Part shown: positions 1 to 8,195 of the stretch, one piece after another
How the letters are laid out: each line of letters opens with the position of its first letter
Numbering within the stretch: the stretch's first letter is position 1
Assembly (NCBI RefSeq): GCF_000962805.1
Contig: NZ_JZTW01000002.1
Span: 1-64,000 of the forward strand
Source of the DNA: Pseudarthrobacter chlorophenolicus
GTDB taxonomy: Bacteria; Actinomycetota; Actinomycetes; Actinomycetales; Micrococcaceae
DNA length: 64,000 bases
Direction: 5' to 3'
Program-made: the position numbers and the translations under genes
The notes under the pieces: model-generated
What the model was told of the DNA's origin: nothing
Databases searched by the model: none
What the model saw: only the letters and a program-made list of their open reading frames with translations

Positions 1-27
1 GGGCTGGTCACCTGAGGTGACCAGCCC
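1..27 (-). terminator. Probable terminator hairpin after gpmA
   Basis: A perfect inverted repeat, GGGCTGGTCACC and its complement around a 3-nt loop, lies about 20 bp past the gpmA stop codon. The U-tract, if present, is outside the window, so termination is inferred from the strong stem and its position. Confidence 0.65.
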
Positions 28-48
28 GCCGTCGTACGTTCTAAAGCC

Positions 49-795
49 TTATTTCTTGCCCTGGTTGGCTACGGCCAGGATGGCCTGCTCGGCGGCCTCG
101 GGGTCGAGGTAGGTTCCACCGGCCTTGACGGGCTTAAAGTCCTCGTCGAGGTCATAGACGAGCGGGATGCCGGTGGGGATGTTGAGGCCGGCGATGGCTT
201 CGTCGCTGATGCCGTCAAGGTGCTTGACCAGCGCGCGCAGGGAGTTGCCGTGCGCGGTGACCAGGACGGTCTTGCCCGACTTGAGGTCTTCCTTGATGTC
301 CGACTCCCAGTAAGGCAGCAGGCGCACCAGAACGTCCTTGAGGCATTCGGTGCGCGGCAAGGCATCGCCAAGGTCCGCGTAGCGCGGATCGTGTGCCTGG
401 CTGAATTCGCTGTTGTCATCCAGGGGCGGCGGCGGGGTGTCGTAGGAGCGGCGCCATTCCATGAACTGCTCTTCACCGTATTCGGCCAACGTCTGGGCCT
501 TGTCCTTGCCCTGCAGGGCGCCGTAGTGGCGTTCGTTCAGGCGCCAGTCGCGCTTGACCGGGATCCAGCCGCGGTCGGCCTTGTCCAGGGCGATGTTGGC
601 GGTGTTGATGGCCCGCTTCAGAAGGGACGTGTACAGGACGTCGGGGAGGATGTTGTTCTCCACCAGCAGCTCACCGCCGCGTGCTGCTTCCCCGCGGCCC
701 TGATCGTTCAGGTCGACGTCCACCCAGCCGGTGAACAGGTTCTTGGCGTTCCATTCGCTGTGGCCGTGGCGCAGCAGAATCAGCTTGTAAGTCAT
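49..795 (-). CDS. gpmA: 2,3-bisphosphoglycerate-dependent phosphoglycerate mutase
   Basis: Interconverts 3-phosphoglycerate and 2-phosphoglycerate in cytosolic glycolysis and gluconeogenesis. The N-terminal RHGHSEWN motif carries the phosphohistidine (His10) and the second active-site histidine is His182 in VTAHGNSL; the family signature [13 protein letters not shown] block and the [10 protein letters not shown] segment are present. At 248 residues it is normal for the family. I chose ATG 795 rather than the in-frame ATG at 804 because a TAGGAT -10 hexamer ends 7 nt before 795, which would give a leaderless transcript and would place 804 inside the -10 element. It is a single gene followed by a hairpin terminator. 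Function is very secure. Confidence 0.96.
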   Translation of the reverse strand: MTYKLILLRHGHSEWNAKNLFTGWVDVDLNDQGRGEAARGGELLVENNILPDVLYTSLLKRAINTANIALDKADRGWIPVKRDWRLNERHYGALQGKDKAQTLAEYGEEQFMEWRRSYDTPPPPLDDNSEFSQAHDPRYADLGDALPRTECLKDVLVRLLPYWESDIKEDLKSGKTVLVTAHGNSLRALVKHLDGISDEAIAGLNIPTGIPLVYDLDEDFKPVKAGGTYLDPEAAEQAILAVANQGKK

Positions 796-923
796 GATTT
801 TCATCCTAGCCGAGCAGTGTTGCCGCCCGCCCCGCGTTACAGGGACCAGGGACGGCCACCGTCACACGTCACCCGGCATGCCGGCTGGCGCCTCGGCCGC
901 GGCGGCGGGGATACAGTGGGGCG

Positions 924-1760
924 GTGGTGCAAAAGGCTGAACGGGTGAGTGGCTCCGGGATCACCGGGCGGAGATCGTCCGGCAGGCCGGTGGGAAACAT
1001 TACCCGTGGGACCACCAACCCCAACCGGATGCGCCGGGTGGACCGCTGGCTGGCCGGTCCCCAGGCTTGGCGGCTTCGGCGGGCCGCCGACCCCCTGGTG
1101 GTGGACCTGGGCTACGGCGCGACGCCGGCCACCGCCGTCGAACTCTTTGAGCGGCTTGCCGCGGTCCGCCCGGACGTCCGGGTCTGCGGGATTGAAATCG
1201 AGCCTGAGCGGGTGCGCGCTGCCCTCCCCCTTCAACGTCCGGGCCTGAGCTTCCACGTGGGTGGATTTGAGCTTCCCGTTGCCGGCCGCCCCGTCCTGGT
1301 CCGGGCCTTTAACGTCCTCCGGCAGTATGAAGAGGCCGATGTCGCCGGGATCTGGCGCCTGGTGCAGGGCAGGCTGGCACCTGGCGGGCTCTTTATTGAC
1401 GGTACGTGCGACGAAATCGGACGACGCGTGACGTGGGTGGCCCTGGACGCGGAACGCCCGCTGTCCCTGAGCATGTCGGTCCGGTTCGGGAGTTTTGAGC
1501 TGCCCTCCGACGTTGCCGAACGCCTCCCCAAGGCCTTGATCCACCGCAATGTTCCCGGCGAATCCATCCATGCCCTGATGCAGGCCATGGACAAGGCGTG
1601 GCTCGAGTGCGCCCCGCTGGCGTCCTTTGGAAACCGGCAGCGCTGGCAGGGGATGTGCAGGGCGTTACGCGAAGCCGGCTGGCCGGTCCAGGACGGACCG
1701 GGCCGGTGGCGGCTGGGCGAACTGACGGTGGACTGGGACGCGGTGGCGCCCCGGTCCTGA
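924..1760 (+). CDS. Class I SAM-dependent methyltransferase-like protein
   Basis: A 278-residue protein with a Rossmann-type SAM-binding start: VVDLGYGATPAT (about residues 59-70) is motif I, and VCGIEIEPERV about 30 residues later ends in the acidic residue expected to contact the ribose. The rest (PGGLFIDGTCDEIGRR as motif IV/post-IV region) fits a small-molecule or RNA methyltransferase, but the substrate cannot be read. The N-terminal 35 residues are basic and low-complexity. GTG 924 follows a TACAGT hexamer by 6 nt, consistent with a leaderless start; the second GTG at 927 is equally possible. It is divergent from gpmA. Confidence 0.75.
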   Translation: MVQKAERVSGSGITGRRSSGRPVGNITRGTTNPNRMRRVDRWLAGPQAWRLRRAADPLVVDLGYGATPATAVELFERLAAVRPDVRVCGIEIEPERVRAALPLQRPGLSFHVGGFELPVAGRPVLVRAFNVLRQYEEADVAGIWRLVQGRLAPGGLFIDGTCDEIGRRVTWVALDAERPLSLSMSVRFGSFELPSDVAERLPKALIHRNVPGESIHALMQAMDKAWLECAPLASFGNRQRWQGMCRALREAGWPVQDGPGRWRLGELTVDWDAVAPRS

Positions 1761-1766
1761 CCGGGG

Positions 1767-2117
1767 TTACCAGGGGCCGTAAGGCCCCATGTTGCGGCTG
1801 CCGCCCCGGCCTGCGTCCTTGACCGCCGGGCGGACGTCGGCCAGGTAGACCGATGCGGCGACCACGGCGGCAAGGCCGAACAGTCCCAGGGTGCCGAAGA
1901 TACCGCCGCTGGCGAACAGGGAGATGACACCCACCAGCGCGGCGCCGCCGGTGAGGGCAAGCCAGAAGCCCTTGGTCCGCTTGCCTGTCGCCTCAAAGGC
2001 GTTGGCCTTGTGGCGGGCGCAGTCTGCCAGCGCCCACAACTCCAGCCCCAGGGCAACGAGGGCAAGGATAAAGAACACTGCCTGTTCCACAGGCCGAATA
2101 ATCAGTTCACCGTCCAC
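1767..2117 (-). CDS. DUF2516 family small membrane protein
   Basis: About 116 residues with three predicted membrane helices (around AVFFILALVALGLELWALA, FWLALTGGAALVGVISLF and LGLFGLAAVVAASVYL) and a Gly/Pro-rich cytosolic tail ending NMGPYGPW. The pattern matches actinobacterial DUF2516; function is unknown. An upstream in-frame extension to 2189 would run into the preceding PLP-enzyme gene, so the GTG at 2117, 10 bp after that gene's stop, is the better start. The two genes probably share a transcript. It ends 6 bp from the convergent methyltransferase gene. Confidence 0.75.
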   Translation of the reverse strand: MDGELIIRPVEQAVFFILALVALGLELWALADCARHKANAFEATGKRTKGFWLALTGGAALVGVISLFASGGIFGTLGLFGLAAVVAASVYLADVRPAVKDAGRGGSRNMGPYGPW

Positions 2118-2127
2118 AAAGCCCAGC

Positions 2128-3318
2128 CTAGCCGCCCAGCGTGTCCAGCGCCTGCTCCAAGTCTGGCCAGAGGTCTTCCACGTTCTCAATGCCGATGCTG
2201 AGGCGGACCAGATTCTCCGGCACGGTGGCCGGCTCGGCGGTGTGCCGCCGCCTGCGTTCGATCAGGGATTCCACACCGCCCAGCGATGTGGCCGGCAGCC
2301 AGAGGTTGACTGCTTCAACGACCTTGTCGGCCGCCGCTGCGCCGTCCAGTCCGCCGGCGGGCGCCACCTGGATGCAGATGATGGAGCCAAAGCCCTTCAT
2401 CTGCGCCGTGGCCCGATTGTGCCCGGGATCGTCCGCGAGGCCCGGGAAGCGGATGGCCTCGACGCCCGGGTGGGCGCCCAGCCGTTCCGCCAGCACCCGG
2501 GCGGACTCCTGGGACTTTTCAACGCGCAGCGCCAGGGTGCGCAGGCCGCGCAGCGCAAGCCAGGCCTCAAAGGGCCCCGCGATGGCTCCGTGGATGGTCC
2601 GGTGGTGCAGGAGTGCGGCGCGGATATCCGCGTTGGAGGTCACCAGGGCGCCAAGGACAACGTCCGAGTGGCCCGCCAGGTACTTGGTCACCGAGTGGAG
2701 TACGACGTCGGAGCCCAGGGCGAGCGGCTGCTGCACCAGCGGCGTCGAGAAGGTATTGTCCGTGACCACGATGGCGCCCGACGCGTGGGCTGCTTCCGTC
2801 AGCACGGGGATGTCCGCGATTCCCAGCATGGGGTTGGTGGGGCTTTCCAGCCACAGCATGGCGGCGGCTTTGGCATCCGGCCCGCCCGGGGCGAGGGCCG
2901 CTTTGACGGCCCCGGTATCGGCGATGTCCACCGTGCGCAGCTCGATGAACCCCTTCTGGGCCAGTTCCGCGGCCATGACAAGGGTTCCGGAGTAGCTGTG
3001 GTTGGGCATCACCAGCACCCCACCGGATGGGATCAGTGACAACGCGGAGCTGACGGCAGCCAGCCCGGAGGCATAGAGCAGGCCCGGCAGGTCCGCTCCT
3101 TCCAGCTGGCCGAGGGCCTCCTCGAACGGATCCCAGGTGGGGTTGGAGTACCTGCCGTAACCACGGTCTCCGGGCCCGAGCGGTCCTGTTCCGTAGTACG
3201 TGGAGGAGAGAACCAGTGGCGGGTTCACCGGCTGGTCCCGTTCCCGCGGCGGGCGGCCCGCGGCCACCACCACGGTTTCGGCTGACAGGCCGGCGGCCTG
3301 CTGTTCGGAAAGACTCAT
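2128..3318 (-). CDS. Cys/Met metabolism PLP-dependent enzyme (cystathionine gamma-synthase/lyase family)
   Basis: A 396-residue fold-type I PLP enzyme of the trans-sulfuration family. The N-terminal STYYGTGPLG, PNPTWDPFEEALGQLEGA-like block, SYSGT, the aspartate loop IVVTDNTFSTP and the Schiff-base lysine in SVTKYLAGHSDVV are all present, as is the C-terminal SLGGVESLIERRR block. The substrate (cystathionine synthesis, cystathionine cleavage or methionine gamma-lysis) cannot be settled by eye. ATG 3318 gives the normal family length; the longer frame to 3651 overlaps the divergent tmk gene and is rejected. The DUF2516 gene follows directly. Confidence 0.88.
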   Translation of the reverse strand: MSLSEQQAAGLSAETVVVAAGRPPRERDQPVNPPLVLSSTYYGTGPLGPGDRGYGRYSNPTWDPFEEALGQLEGADLPGLLYASGLAAVSSALSLIPSGGVLVMPNHSYSGTLVMAAELAQKGFIELRTVDIADTGAVKAALAPGGPDAKAAAMLWLESPTNPMLGIADIPVLTEAAHASGAIVVTDNTFSTPLVQQPLALGSDVVLHSVTKYLAGHSDVVLGALVTSNADIRAALLHHRTIHGAIAGPFEAWLALRGLRTLALRVEKSQESARVLAERLGAHPGVEAIRFPGLADDPGHNRATAQMKGFGSIICIQVAPAGGLDGAAAADKVVEAVNLWLPATSLGGVESLIERRRRHTAEPATVPENLVRLSIGIENVEDLWPDLEQALDTLGG

Positions 3319-3445
3319 GGGGACAGCGTACTGTCCGTCTGCAGACCGCCCGAATAGCCACCGCGAAGCACCAGGCACGGTGAAACTGTCCACAAAGCCC
3401 CAAGCCGGGACAGTGTTTGTCCCGGCCGATCGGTAGGCTTGAACA

Positions 3446-4144
3446 GTGAACAAACAGAGTGCCGGACTATTCATCGCGTTCGAAGGCGGCGACGGCGCCG
3501 GAAAGTCCACCCAGGCAGCAAGGCTCGCCGAAGCACTCGAAAGCCGCGGCCTGACCGTTCTCCGGACCCGTGAACCGGGCGGCACTCCCATCGGCGAGAA
3601 GCTCCGGTCCCTGGTCCTGGACCACGGCCATGGCCATATCGACGCACACACGGAAGCGCTGATTTTCGCGGCATCCCGGGCGGCCCACGCCGGCCAGGTG
3701 ATCCGGCCGGCGCTGGAGCGTGGCGAGATTGTGCTGACAGACCGCTATATCGACTCCTCCGTCGCCTACCAGGGAGCCGGCAGGGACCTCGGCACCGATG
3801 CGGTCCGCTCACTGAACGAATGGGCCACTTCCGGCCTCCAGCCCCATCTCACCGTGCTGCTCGATGTGGAGCCGGAAGTCGGCAGGACCCGGCGCACAGC
3901 GGGGGACGCAACGGAGGACCGCCTGGAATCCGAAGCTGACGAGTTCCATGCCCGGATCCGGGACGCCTTCCTTGACCTGGCCGCGGCCCGGCCGGCTCAC
4001 TACCTGGTGCTGCCTGCCCGGCTTCCGGTCAACGAGCTTGCCGCGATGATCCTCGACCGCGTGGTCGGACTGGTGGAAGCACCCGGGAACGAACCAGCAG
4101 GTGCCGCACCCGCTGACGGCGCGCACGGCGGCGGCACCCCATGA
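3446..4144 (+). CDS. tmk: Thymidylate kinase (dTMP kinase)
   Basis: Phosphorylates dTMP to dTDP for DNA synthesis. The P-loop FEGGDGAGKSTQ is at residues 9-20, the DRY motif in LTDRYIDSSVAYQGAGR is the nucleotide-monophosphate site, and REPGGTPIGE is the family block that follows strand 2. It is 232 residues, slightly long because of a Pro/Ala/Gly-rich tail of about 20 residues. GTG 3446 is preceded by TAGGCT 6 nt upstream, so the mRNA is probably leaderless. The stop overlaps the ATG of holB (ATGA), marking a tightly coupled operon. Confidence 0.96.
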   Translation: MNKQSAGLFIAFEGGDGAGKSTQAARLAEALESRGLTVLRTREPGGTPIGEKLRSLVLDHGHGHIDAHTEALIFAASRAAHAGQVIRPALERGEIVLTDRYIDSSVAYQGAGRDLGTDAVRSLNEWATSGLQPHLTVLLDVEPEVGRTRRTAGDATEDRLESEADEFHARIRDAFLDLAAARPAHYLVLPARLPVNELAAMILDRVVGLVEAPGNEPAGAAPADGAHGGGTP

Positions 4145-5304
4145 CCGTGTGGGATGACCTCCAGGGCCAGCCCGCCGTCGTCGAGCAACTGCGCCAGGCT
4201 TCCAGCGGCGAAGGCCTGACGCACGCGTGGCTGTTCACCGGTCCGCCGGGATCGGGGCGCTCCAACGCCGCCAAAGCCTTTGCCGCCGCACTCAACTGCG
4301 ACCAGGAAGACGTGAACCTGCGCGGCTGCGGGCAGTGCCACGCCTGCCTGACAATCCTGGGTGAAACGCATTCGGACGTGACGTTTGTCCGGACGGAAAA
4401 GGTCACTATCACCATCGACGAAGCCCGCGACCTGGTAGCCACCGCCGGCAACCGGCCCTCCGCCGGACGCTGGCGCATCATCGTGGTCGAGGACGCGGAC
4501 CGGATGGCAGAGCGCACCACCAACGTGCTGCTCAAGGCCATCGAGGAACCGACACCGCGGACGGTCTGGATGCTGTGCGCCCCCTCGCCGGCCGACGTGC
4601 TGGTCACCATCCGGTCGCGTTGCCGCAGCGTGGCGCTGCGGCTGCCGCCCGCGGCCGACGTCGCGGAGCTCCTGGTGAAGCGCGACGGCGTCGATCCCGC
4701 AGTGGCTGAACGGGCCGCCCGGGCAGCCCAAAGCCATGTGGGGATCGCCCGCCGGCTGGCGCGGGACCCTGCAGCGCGCGAACGCCGGCTCGAAACTGTC
4801 AGGTTTCCGCTGGGCCTGCGGGGCGTCACCGCGGCTGTCATGATGGCGGACAAGCTCGTGAAAATTGCCACCGCCGAGGCAAACAGCTCCAACGAAGAAC
4901 GCGACGCCGCCGAGAAAGCCGCCTTGCTCGCCACCCTGGGCGCACCTGAATCCGGCACCCTTCCGCCCGCCATGCGGGCGCAGGTCAAGCAGCTGGAGGA
5001 CGACCAGAAGCGGCGGGCCAAGCGTTCCATTACCGACTCCCTGGACCGAACCCTCACTGACCTGATGTCCTTCTACAGGGACGTCCTGATCATCCAGATG
5101 GGGAATGCTGTTGAGCTGGTAAACGTTGAGCTCAGGGGTGAACTGGAGGAATTCGCCTCCCGTTCCGCTCCGGAAGTCACGCTCGCCCGGATGGACGCCA
5201 TCAACAAAGCCCGCGAACGCATCACCACCACGAACGTTGCCCCGCTGTTGGCCATTGAGTCCATGGCAGCCAGCCTGATCCAGCCTTCCAAGGAGACCCG
5301 ATGA
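4141..5304 (+). CDS. holB: DNA polymerase III subunit delta-prime
   Basis: Clamp-loader stator subunit that helps load the beta clamp at replication forks. The AAA+ fold is visible: GPPGSGRSNAAKAFA stands in for the P-loop and lacks the usual lysine, as expected for the non-hydrolysing delta-prime; a zinc module CDQEDVNLRGCGQCHAC follows; VVEDADRMAERTTNVLLKAIEEP is the Walker B/sensor region, and the SRC-type motif appears as TIRSRCRS. 387 residues. ATGA overlaps link it to tmk upstream and to the peptidase gene downstream. The tmk-holB order is common in actinobacteria. Confidence 0.94.
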   Translation: MTVWDDLQGQPAVVEQLRQASSGEGLTHAWLFTGPPGSGRSNAAKAFAAALNCDQEDVNLRGCGQCHACLTILGETHSDVTFVRTEKVTITIDEARDLVATAGNRPSAGRWRIIVVEDADRMAERTTNVLLKAIEEPTPRTVWMLCAPSPADVLVTIRSRCRSVALRLPPAADVAELLVKRDGVDPAVAERAARAAQSHVGIARRLARDPAARERRLETVRFPLGLRGVTAAVMMADKLVKIATAEANSSNEERDAAEKAALLATLGAPESGTLPPAMRAQVKQLEDDQKRRAKRSITDSLDRTLTDLMSFYRDVLIIQMGNAVELVNVELRGELEEFASRSAPEVTLARMDAINKARERITTTNVAPLLAIESMAASLIQPSKETR

Positions 5305-6869
5305 CTGCCCGCCCCCTGCCCGTACGCCGCCGCCAGCCCCTGGTGTTCGCGGCCCGCGCCGCCGGAGCCATGGCCCTTGCCCTGGTGCTGGCGTCCTGCA
5401 GCCTCATCAACGGGGGCGACCGCCAACAGGAAACCGCCACGGCCAAGGCAGATCCCTCCATCGTGGCCTCCGCGCCGGCGGGGCTTGAGAAGTTCTACTC
5501 GCAGGAAATCGTGTGGGAGCCCTGCGAGGGCCAGTTCCAGTGCGCCAAGGTCACGGTTCCCATGGACTATGCGGCTCCCGACGGCGAAACCATCCAGCTT
5601 GCCGCGCTGCGGGCTGCAAGCACTGGCAACAAGACCGGAAGCCTGCTGGTCAACCCGGGCGGGCCCGGCGCATCCGGCTATGACTTCGTAAAGGATGCGG
5701 CGGCCACCCATTTCTCCCAGCCCGTCCGTGACGCCTACGACCTGGTCGGTTTCGACCCCCGCGGCGTTAAGCGGTCCGCTCCGGTGACCTGCATGACGGA
5801 CGCAGAGCGTGATGCGGCGAGGGCCAAGATCTACGACTTGGAGACCGACGCCGGCCTCGCGGCGGCCCGGGCGGACAACAAGGCCATCGCCGAACAGTGT
5901 GCCGAGCAGACCGGCCCGTCGATGGCCCACATCGATACCCAGAGCGCAGCCAGGGACCTGGACGTCCTCAGGGCCGTGGTCAACGATGCGAAGCTGAACT
6001 ACCTGGGCTACTCCTACGGGACGTTCCTGGGCTCCACATACGCGCAACTGTTCCCGAACAACGTGGGCCGGATGGTGCTCGATGGTGCGCTGGATCCCTC
6101 CATCAGCAATGAGGAACTGACCAGCGGCCAGGCCGTGACCTTCGAAAAGGCGGTACGCACCTACGTGGCCAGCTGCCAGCAGCAGAAGGAATGCCCCCTC
6201 ACTGGCGGAGTGGACGGCGGCGTCCAGCAGATCCGTGACCTGATCAGCGCCGTGGAGCAGCAGCCCCGCACCGCCAAGGACGGCCGGGTGGTCAACGCCA
6301 ACATGTTCGTCAGTGGCCTCATCACACCGCTGTATAACGACCAGAGCTGGCCCGCCCTGACCCAGGCCCTGGACGCTGCCATGACCGGCGACGTAAGCCT
6401 GATGCTGCGCCTGTCCGACCTCGGCGCCGACCGGTCCGCCAATGGAAGCTACACCTCGAATTCGACGTTCGCCTTCAACGCCATCAACTGCCTGGACTAC
6501 CCCATGGACTCCGATCCTGCGTCCATGCGGGCAGAGCAGCAGCGGCTGATGCAGGAGTCCCCCACCCTGGGCTACTTCTTCGCCTACGGCGGCATCAACT
6601 GTGCCGACTGGCCCTACAAGAACGTGCGCACGCCTGCCCCCGTCCAGTACACGGGTGAGTCTCCGATCGTGGTCATCGGCACCACCGGCGATCCCGCCAC
6701 CCCCGTGGAATGGGCATCCTCGCTGCGGAAACAGCTCGGCAACTCCTCGCTGCTGACGTGGAAAGGCGAGGGCCACACAGCCTACGGCCGGGCCAACAGC
6801 TGCCTCGAGGACAAGGTGGACAGCTACCTGGTCAGCGGTCAGGTTCCGGCCGACAACACGGTGTGCTGA
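5301..6869 (+). CDS. Secreted alpha/beta-hydrolase lipoprotein, tripeptidyl aminopeptidase type
   Basis: A 522-residue exported alpha/beta hydrolase of the SlpD/SlpE-tripeptidyl aminopeptidase group. The N-terminus is a lipoprotein signal: basic RRR, a hydrophobic stretch MALALVLASC with the lipobox cysteine at residue 33. The oxyanion block NPGGPGASGYD, the nucleophile elbow GYSYGTFLG and the C-terminal GTTGDPATPVEWA (acid) and GEGHTAYG (His) complete the triad. It probably releases short peptides outside the membrane. It overlaps holB by 4 bp, so it is co-transcribed with replication genes, and it is followed by tRNA-Thr. Peptide specificity is unknown. Confidence 0.88.
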   Translation: MTARPLPVRRRQPLVFAARAAGAMALALVLASCSLINGGDRQQETATAKADPSIVASAPAGLEKFYSQEIVWEPCEGQFQCAKVTVPMDYAAPDGETIQLAALRAASTGNKTGSLLVNPGGPGASGYDFVKDAAATHFSQPVRDAYDLVGFDPRGVKRSAPVTCMTDAERDAARAKIYDLETDAGLAAARADNKAIAEQCAEQTGPSMAHIDTQSAARDLDVLRAVVNDAKLNYLGYSYGTFLGSTYAQLFPNNVGRMVLDGALDPSISNEELTSGQAVTFEKAVRTYVASCQQQKECPLTGGVDGGVQQIRDLISAVEQQPRTAKDGRVVNANMFVSGLITPLYNDQSWPALTQALDAAMTGDVSLMLRLSDLGADRSANGSYTSNSTFAFNAINCLDYPMDSDPASMRAEQQRLMQESPTLGYFFAYGGINCADWPYKNVRTPAPVQYTGESPIVVIGTTGDPATPVEWASSLRKQLGNSSLLTWKGEGHTAYGRANSCLEDKVDSYLVSGQVPADNTVC

Positions 6870-6927
6870 AGGCCTCACCCGCTGCAGCGCCCGCCATTTT
6901 GACCCGGGCGCGGAGACTCCATTACAG

Positions 6928-6956
6928 TTGACTCTTGCATGAAGCGCCCGGATTCT
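6928..6956 (+). promoter_or_regulatory. Sigma-70-type promoter of tRNA-Thr
   Basis: TTGACT (6928-6933), a 17-bp spacer and GATTCT (6951-6956) lie 19 bp before the mature 5' end of tRNA-Thr. The -35 is near consensus. Confidence 0.65.
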
Positions 6957-6975
6957 TCCGGGGATTTCGTGCGGT

Positions 6976-7048
6976 GCTTCCTTAGCTCAGTCGGTAGAGC
7001 GTTTCACTCGTAATGAAAAGGTCATCAGTTCGATTCTGATAGGAAGCT
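6976..7048 (+). tRNA. tRNA-Thr (anticodon CGT)
   Basis: A complete 73-nt cloverleaf: acceptor GCTTCCT (6976-6982) pairs with AGGAAGC (7041-7047); D-arm GCTC/GAGC; anticodon stem TTTCA/TGAAA encloses CTCGTAA with anticodon CGT at 7009-7011; T-arm ATCAG-TTCGATT-CTGAT. The 3' CCA is not encoded. It reads ACG codons. Confidence 0.97.
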
Positions 7049-7054
7049 CGGGAT

Positions 7055-7097
7055 AAACCCCCTATTGCCCCTCGTTGGAGGGCTTTGGGGGGTTTTT
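7055..7097 (+). terminator. Terminator after tRNA-Thr
   Basis: AAACCCCC (7055-7062) pairs with GGGGGGTTT at 7087-7095; an inner GCCC/GGGC stem sits in the loop, and a run of five Ts (7093-7097) follows the stem. It starts 7 nt past the tRNA. Confidence 0.8.
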
Positions 7098-7187
7098 CGC
7101 TGGTTAAGCCCAACTACAGGATGCTGCCGTTCGCCTCTTCGCCGTGTGATCGGTGATTGCTCCTGCCCGGCTCAGATCCGGCGTTCT

Positions 7188-7754
7188 TCAGCCGGCAAGG
7201 GCTTCAGCGAGCCGGTCCAACGATTCAGGGCTCGCTGCCGGCTCCACTGTGCCGCGATCTGTCAGGACGGTCACGGCGTACATCCCAAACGATCCGATGT
7301 ACTTGCGGTTCTCGCCGGTGACCTTCCACCGCTCCGGCTGCACTCTTTCCACAATGAGTGTGGTGGCGCGCCCTGACGCTTCGAGGTTGTCGTAGACCGC
7401 TGGCTGAAACTGCAGCGATCCGGCCGCGGGCGTCACAATCCCCTGGTTCCAAATACCACTGAGAGAACCGGGGCGGGATTCCGGATAGCGGATAAACGCC
7501 CTGAGCTGGCCACGTTCCTTGAGGCGTGCATTGGTTTTCCTCAGGTTGCGCACCTGGAACAACACCAGAAGCCAATACACCAGCGTGTTCATGATGGTGT
7601 AGACGGCGGCATCGGCCAGGTCCCCGGGCACAAAGGCCAGCCGGATGGCACCGGCGATGACGAAGATGACGACGTAGCCAGCCACAAGAGCCAGATACGG
7701 ATGCTGCCGAACCCAGTTCCTCATTGCGCCATCACGCTGCCCCCCCAAGACCAT
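7188..7754 (-). CDS. Hypothetical two-helix membrane protein
   Basis: Not recognised as a named family. About 188 residues from ATG 7754, which follows a TAAACT hexamer by 7 nt (leaderless); ATG 7724 is an alternative. Two membrane helices (YLALVAGYVVIFVIAGAIRLAF and YTIMNTLVYWLLVLFQV) are followed by a soluble domain of roughly 110 residues with alternating hydrophobic positions (TTLIVERVQPERWKVTG, KYIGSFGMYAVTVL), suggesting a beta-rich C-terminal domain on the cytosolic or outer face. It is a single gene; the two-copy hairpin element at 7863-8097 lies directly upstream. Confidence 0.6.
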   Translation of the reverse strand: MVLGGQRDGAMRNWVRQHPYLALVAGYVVIFVIAGAIRLAFVPGDLADAAVYTIMNTLVYWLLVLFQVRNLRKTNARLKERGQLRAFIRYPESRPGSLSGIWNQGIVTPAAGSLQFQPAVYDNLEASGRATTLIVERVQPERWKVTGENRKYIGSFGMYAVTVLTDRGTVEPAASPESLDRLAEALAG

Positions 7755-7862
7755 ATGTCCCAGTTTATCCTCCGGCCGGTTGGAGCCCGGGGCGGTCAGC
7801 GCACGTAGCGTGGTTCGCGAAAACACGTACCGGTTACTCAGGCGCCGCGGCTTCTGAAGCCA

Positions 7863-7932
7863 TAGCGTGGTGACCGGAGCCGGCGGCGATGGTGCTTGAT
7901 GGAGACCAGCACCTCCCCCAGCCGCCGCCGGC
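7863..7932. repeat. Hairpin element, copy A
   Basis: A 70-nt element beginning TAGCGTGG. Its outer stem GCCGGCGGCG (7879-7888) pairs with CGCCGCCGGC (7923-7932); after an asymmetric internal loop an inner stem GGTGC/GCACC closes a loop of about 13 nt. Copy B at 8027 has the same architecture with compensatory changes in the inner stem. It lies in the 441-bp gap between the ndh stop and the start of the 7188-7754 gene, where I see no credible gene. Confidence 0.6.
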
Positions 7933-8026
7933 CCGCATCATCTTTCGAAACCGCCCGCAGCCAAGGTGTCCGGCGGCTTTGCGGAAAGATGCAGTTCCTA
8001 CCCGGCTTTCGCTCAGGTCGCGGACC

Positions 8027-8097
8027 TAGCGTGATGCGTGGAGTCGGCGGCGATGGCACTGTCCGCGAGTGCGGTGCCTCCTCCAGCCGCCGCCGGC
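8027..8097. repeat. Hairpin element, copy B
   Basis: A 71-nt partner of the element at 7863, in the same orientation about 164 bp away. Shared blocks are TAGCGTG, GGAGYCGGCGGCGATGG and CCAGCCGCCGCCGGC. The inner stem here is GGCAC/GTGCC instead of GGTGC/GCACC, so two base pairs differ on both sides and pairing is kept. The loops differ in sequence. Confidence 0.6.
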
Positions 8098-8195
8098 TCC
8101 CACCCCTTTGGCCTGGTCAATGCCCTCAGGCGCAAGTTCTTTCAGTGGGAGCACACCGCCAGGCAGCCTTTAGCTGGACAGGGCGGCTCCCGGGC

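Noticed and set aside
2118..2189. N-terminal extension of the DUF2516 gene
   Set aside because: It lies inside the preceding PLP-enzyme gene and shows no conserved character.
5073..6878. 601-codon minus-strand frame over holB and the peptidase
   Set aside because: Shadow frame; no recognisable motifs, and it crosses two secure genes.
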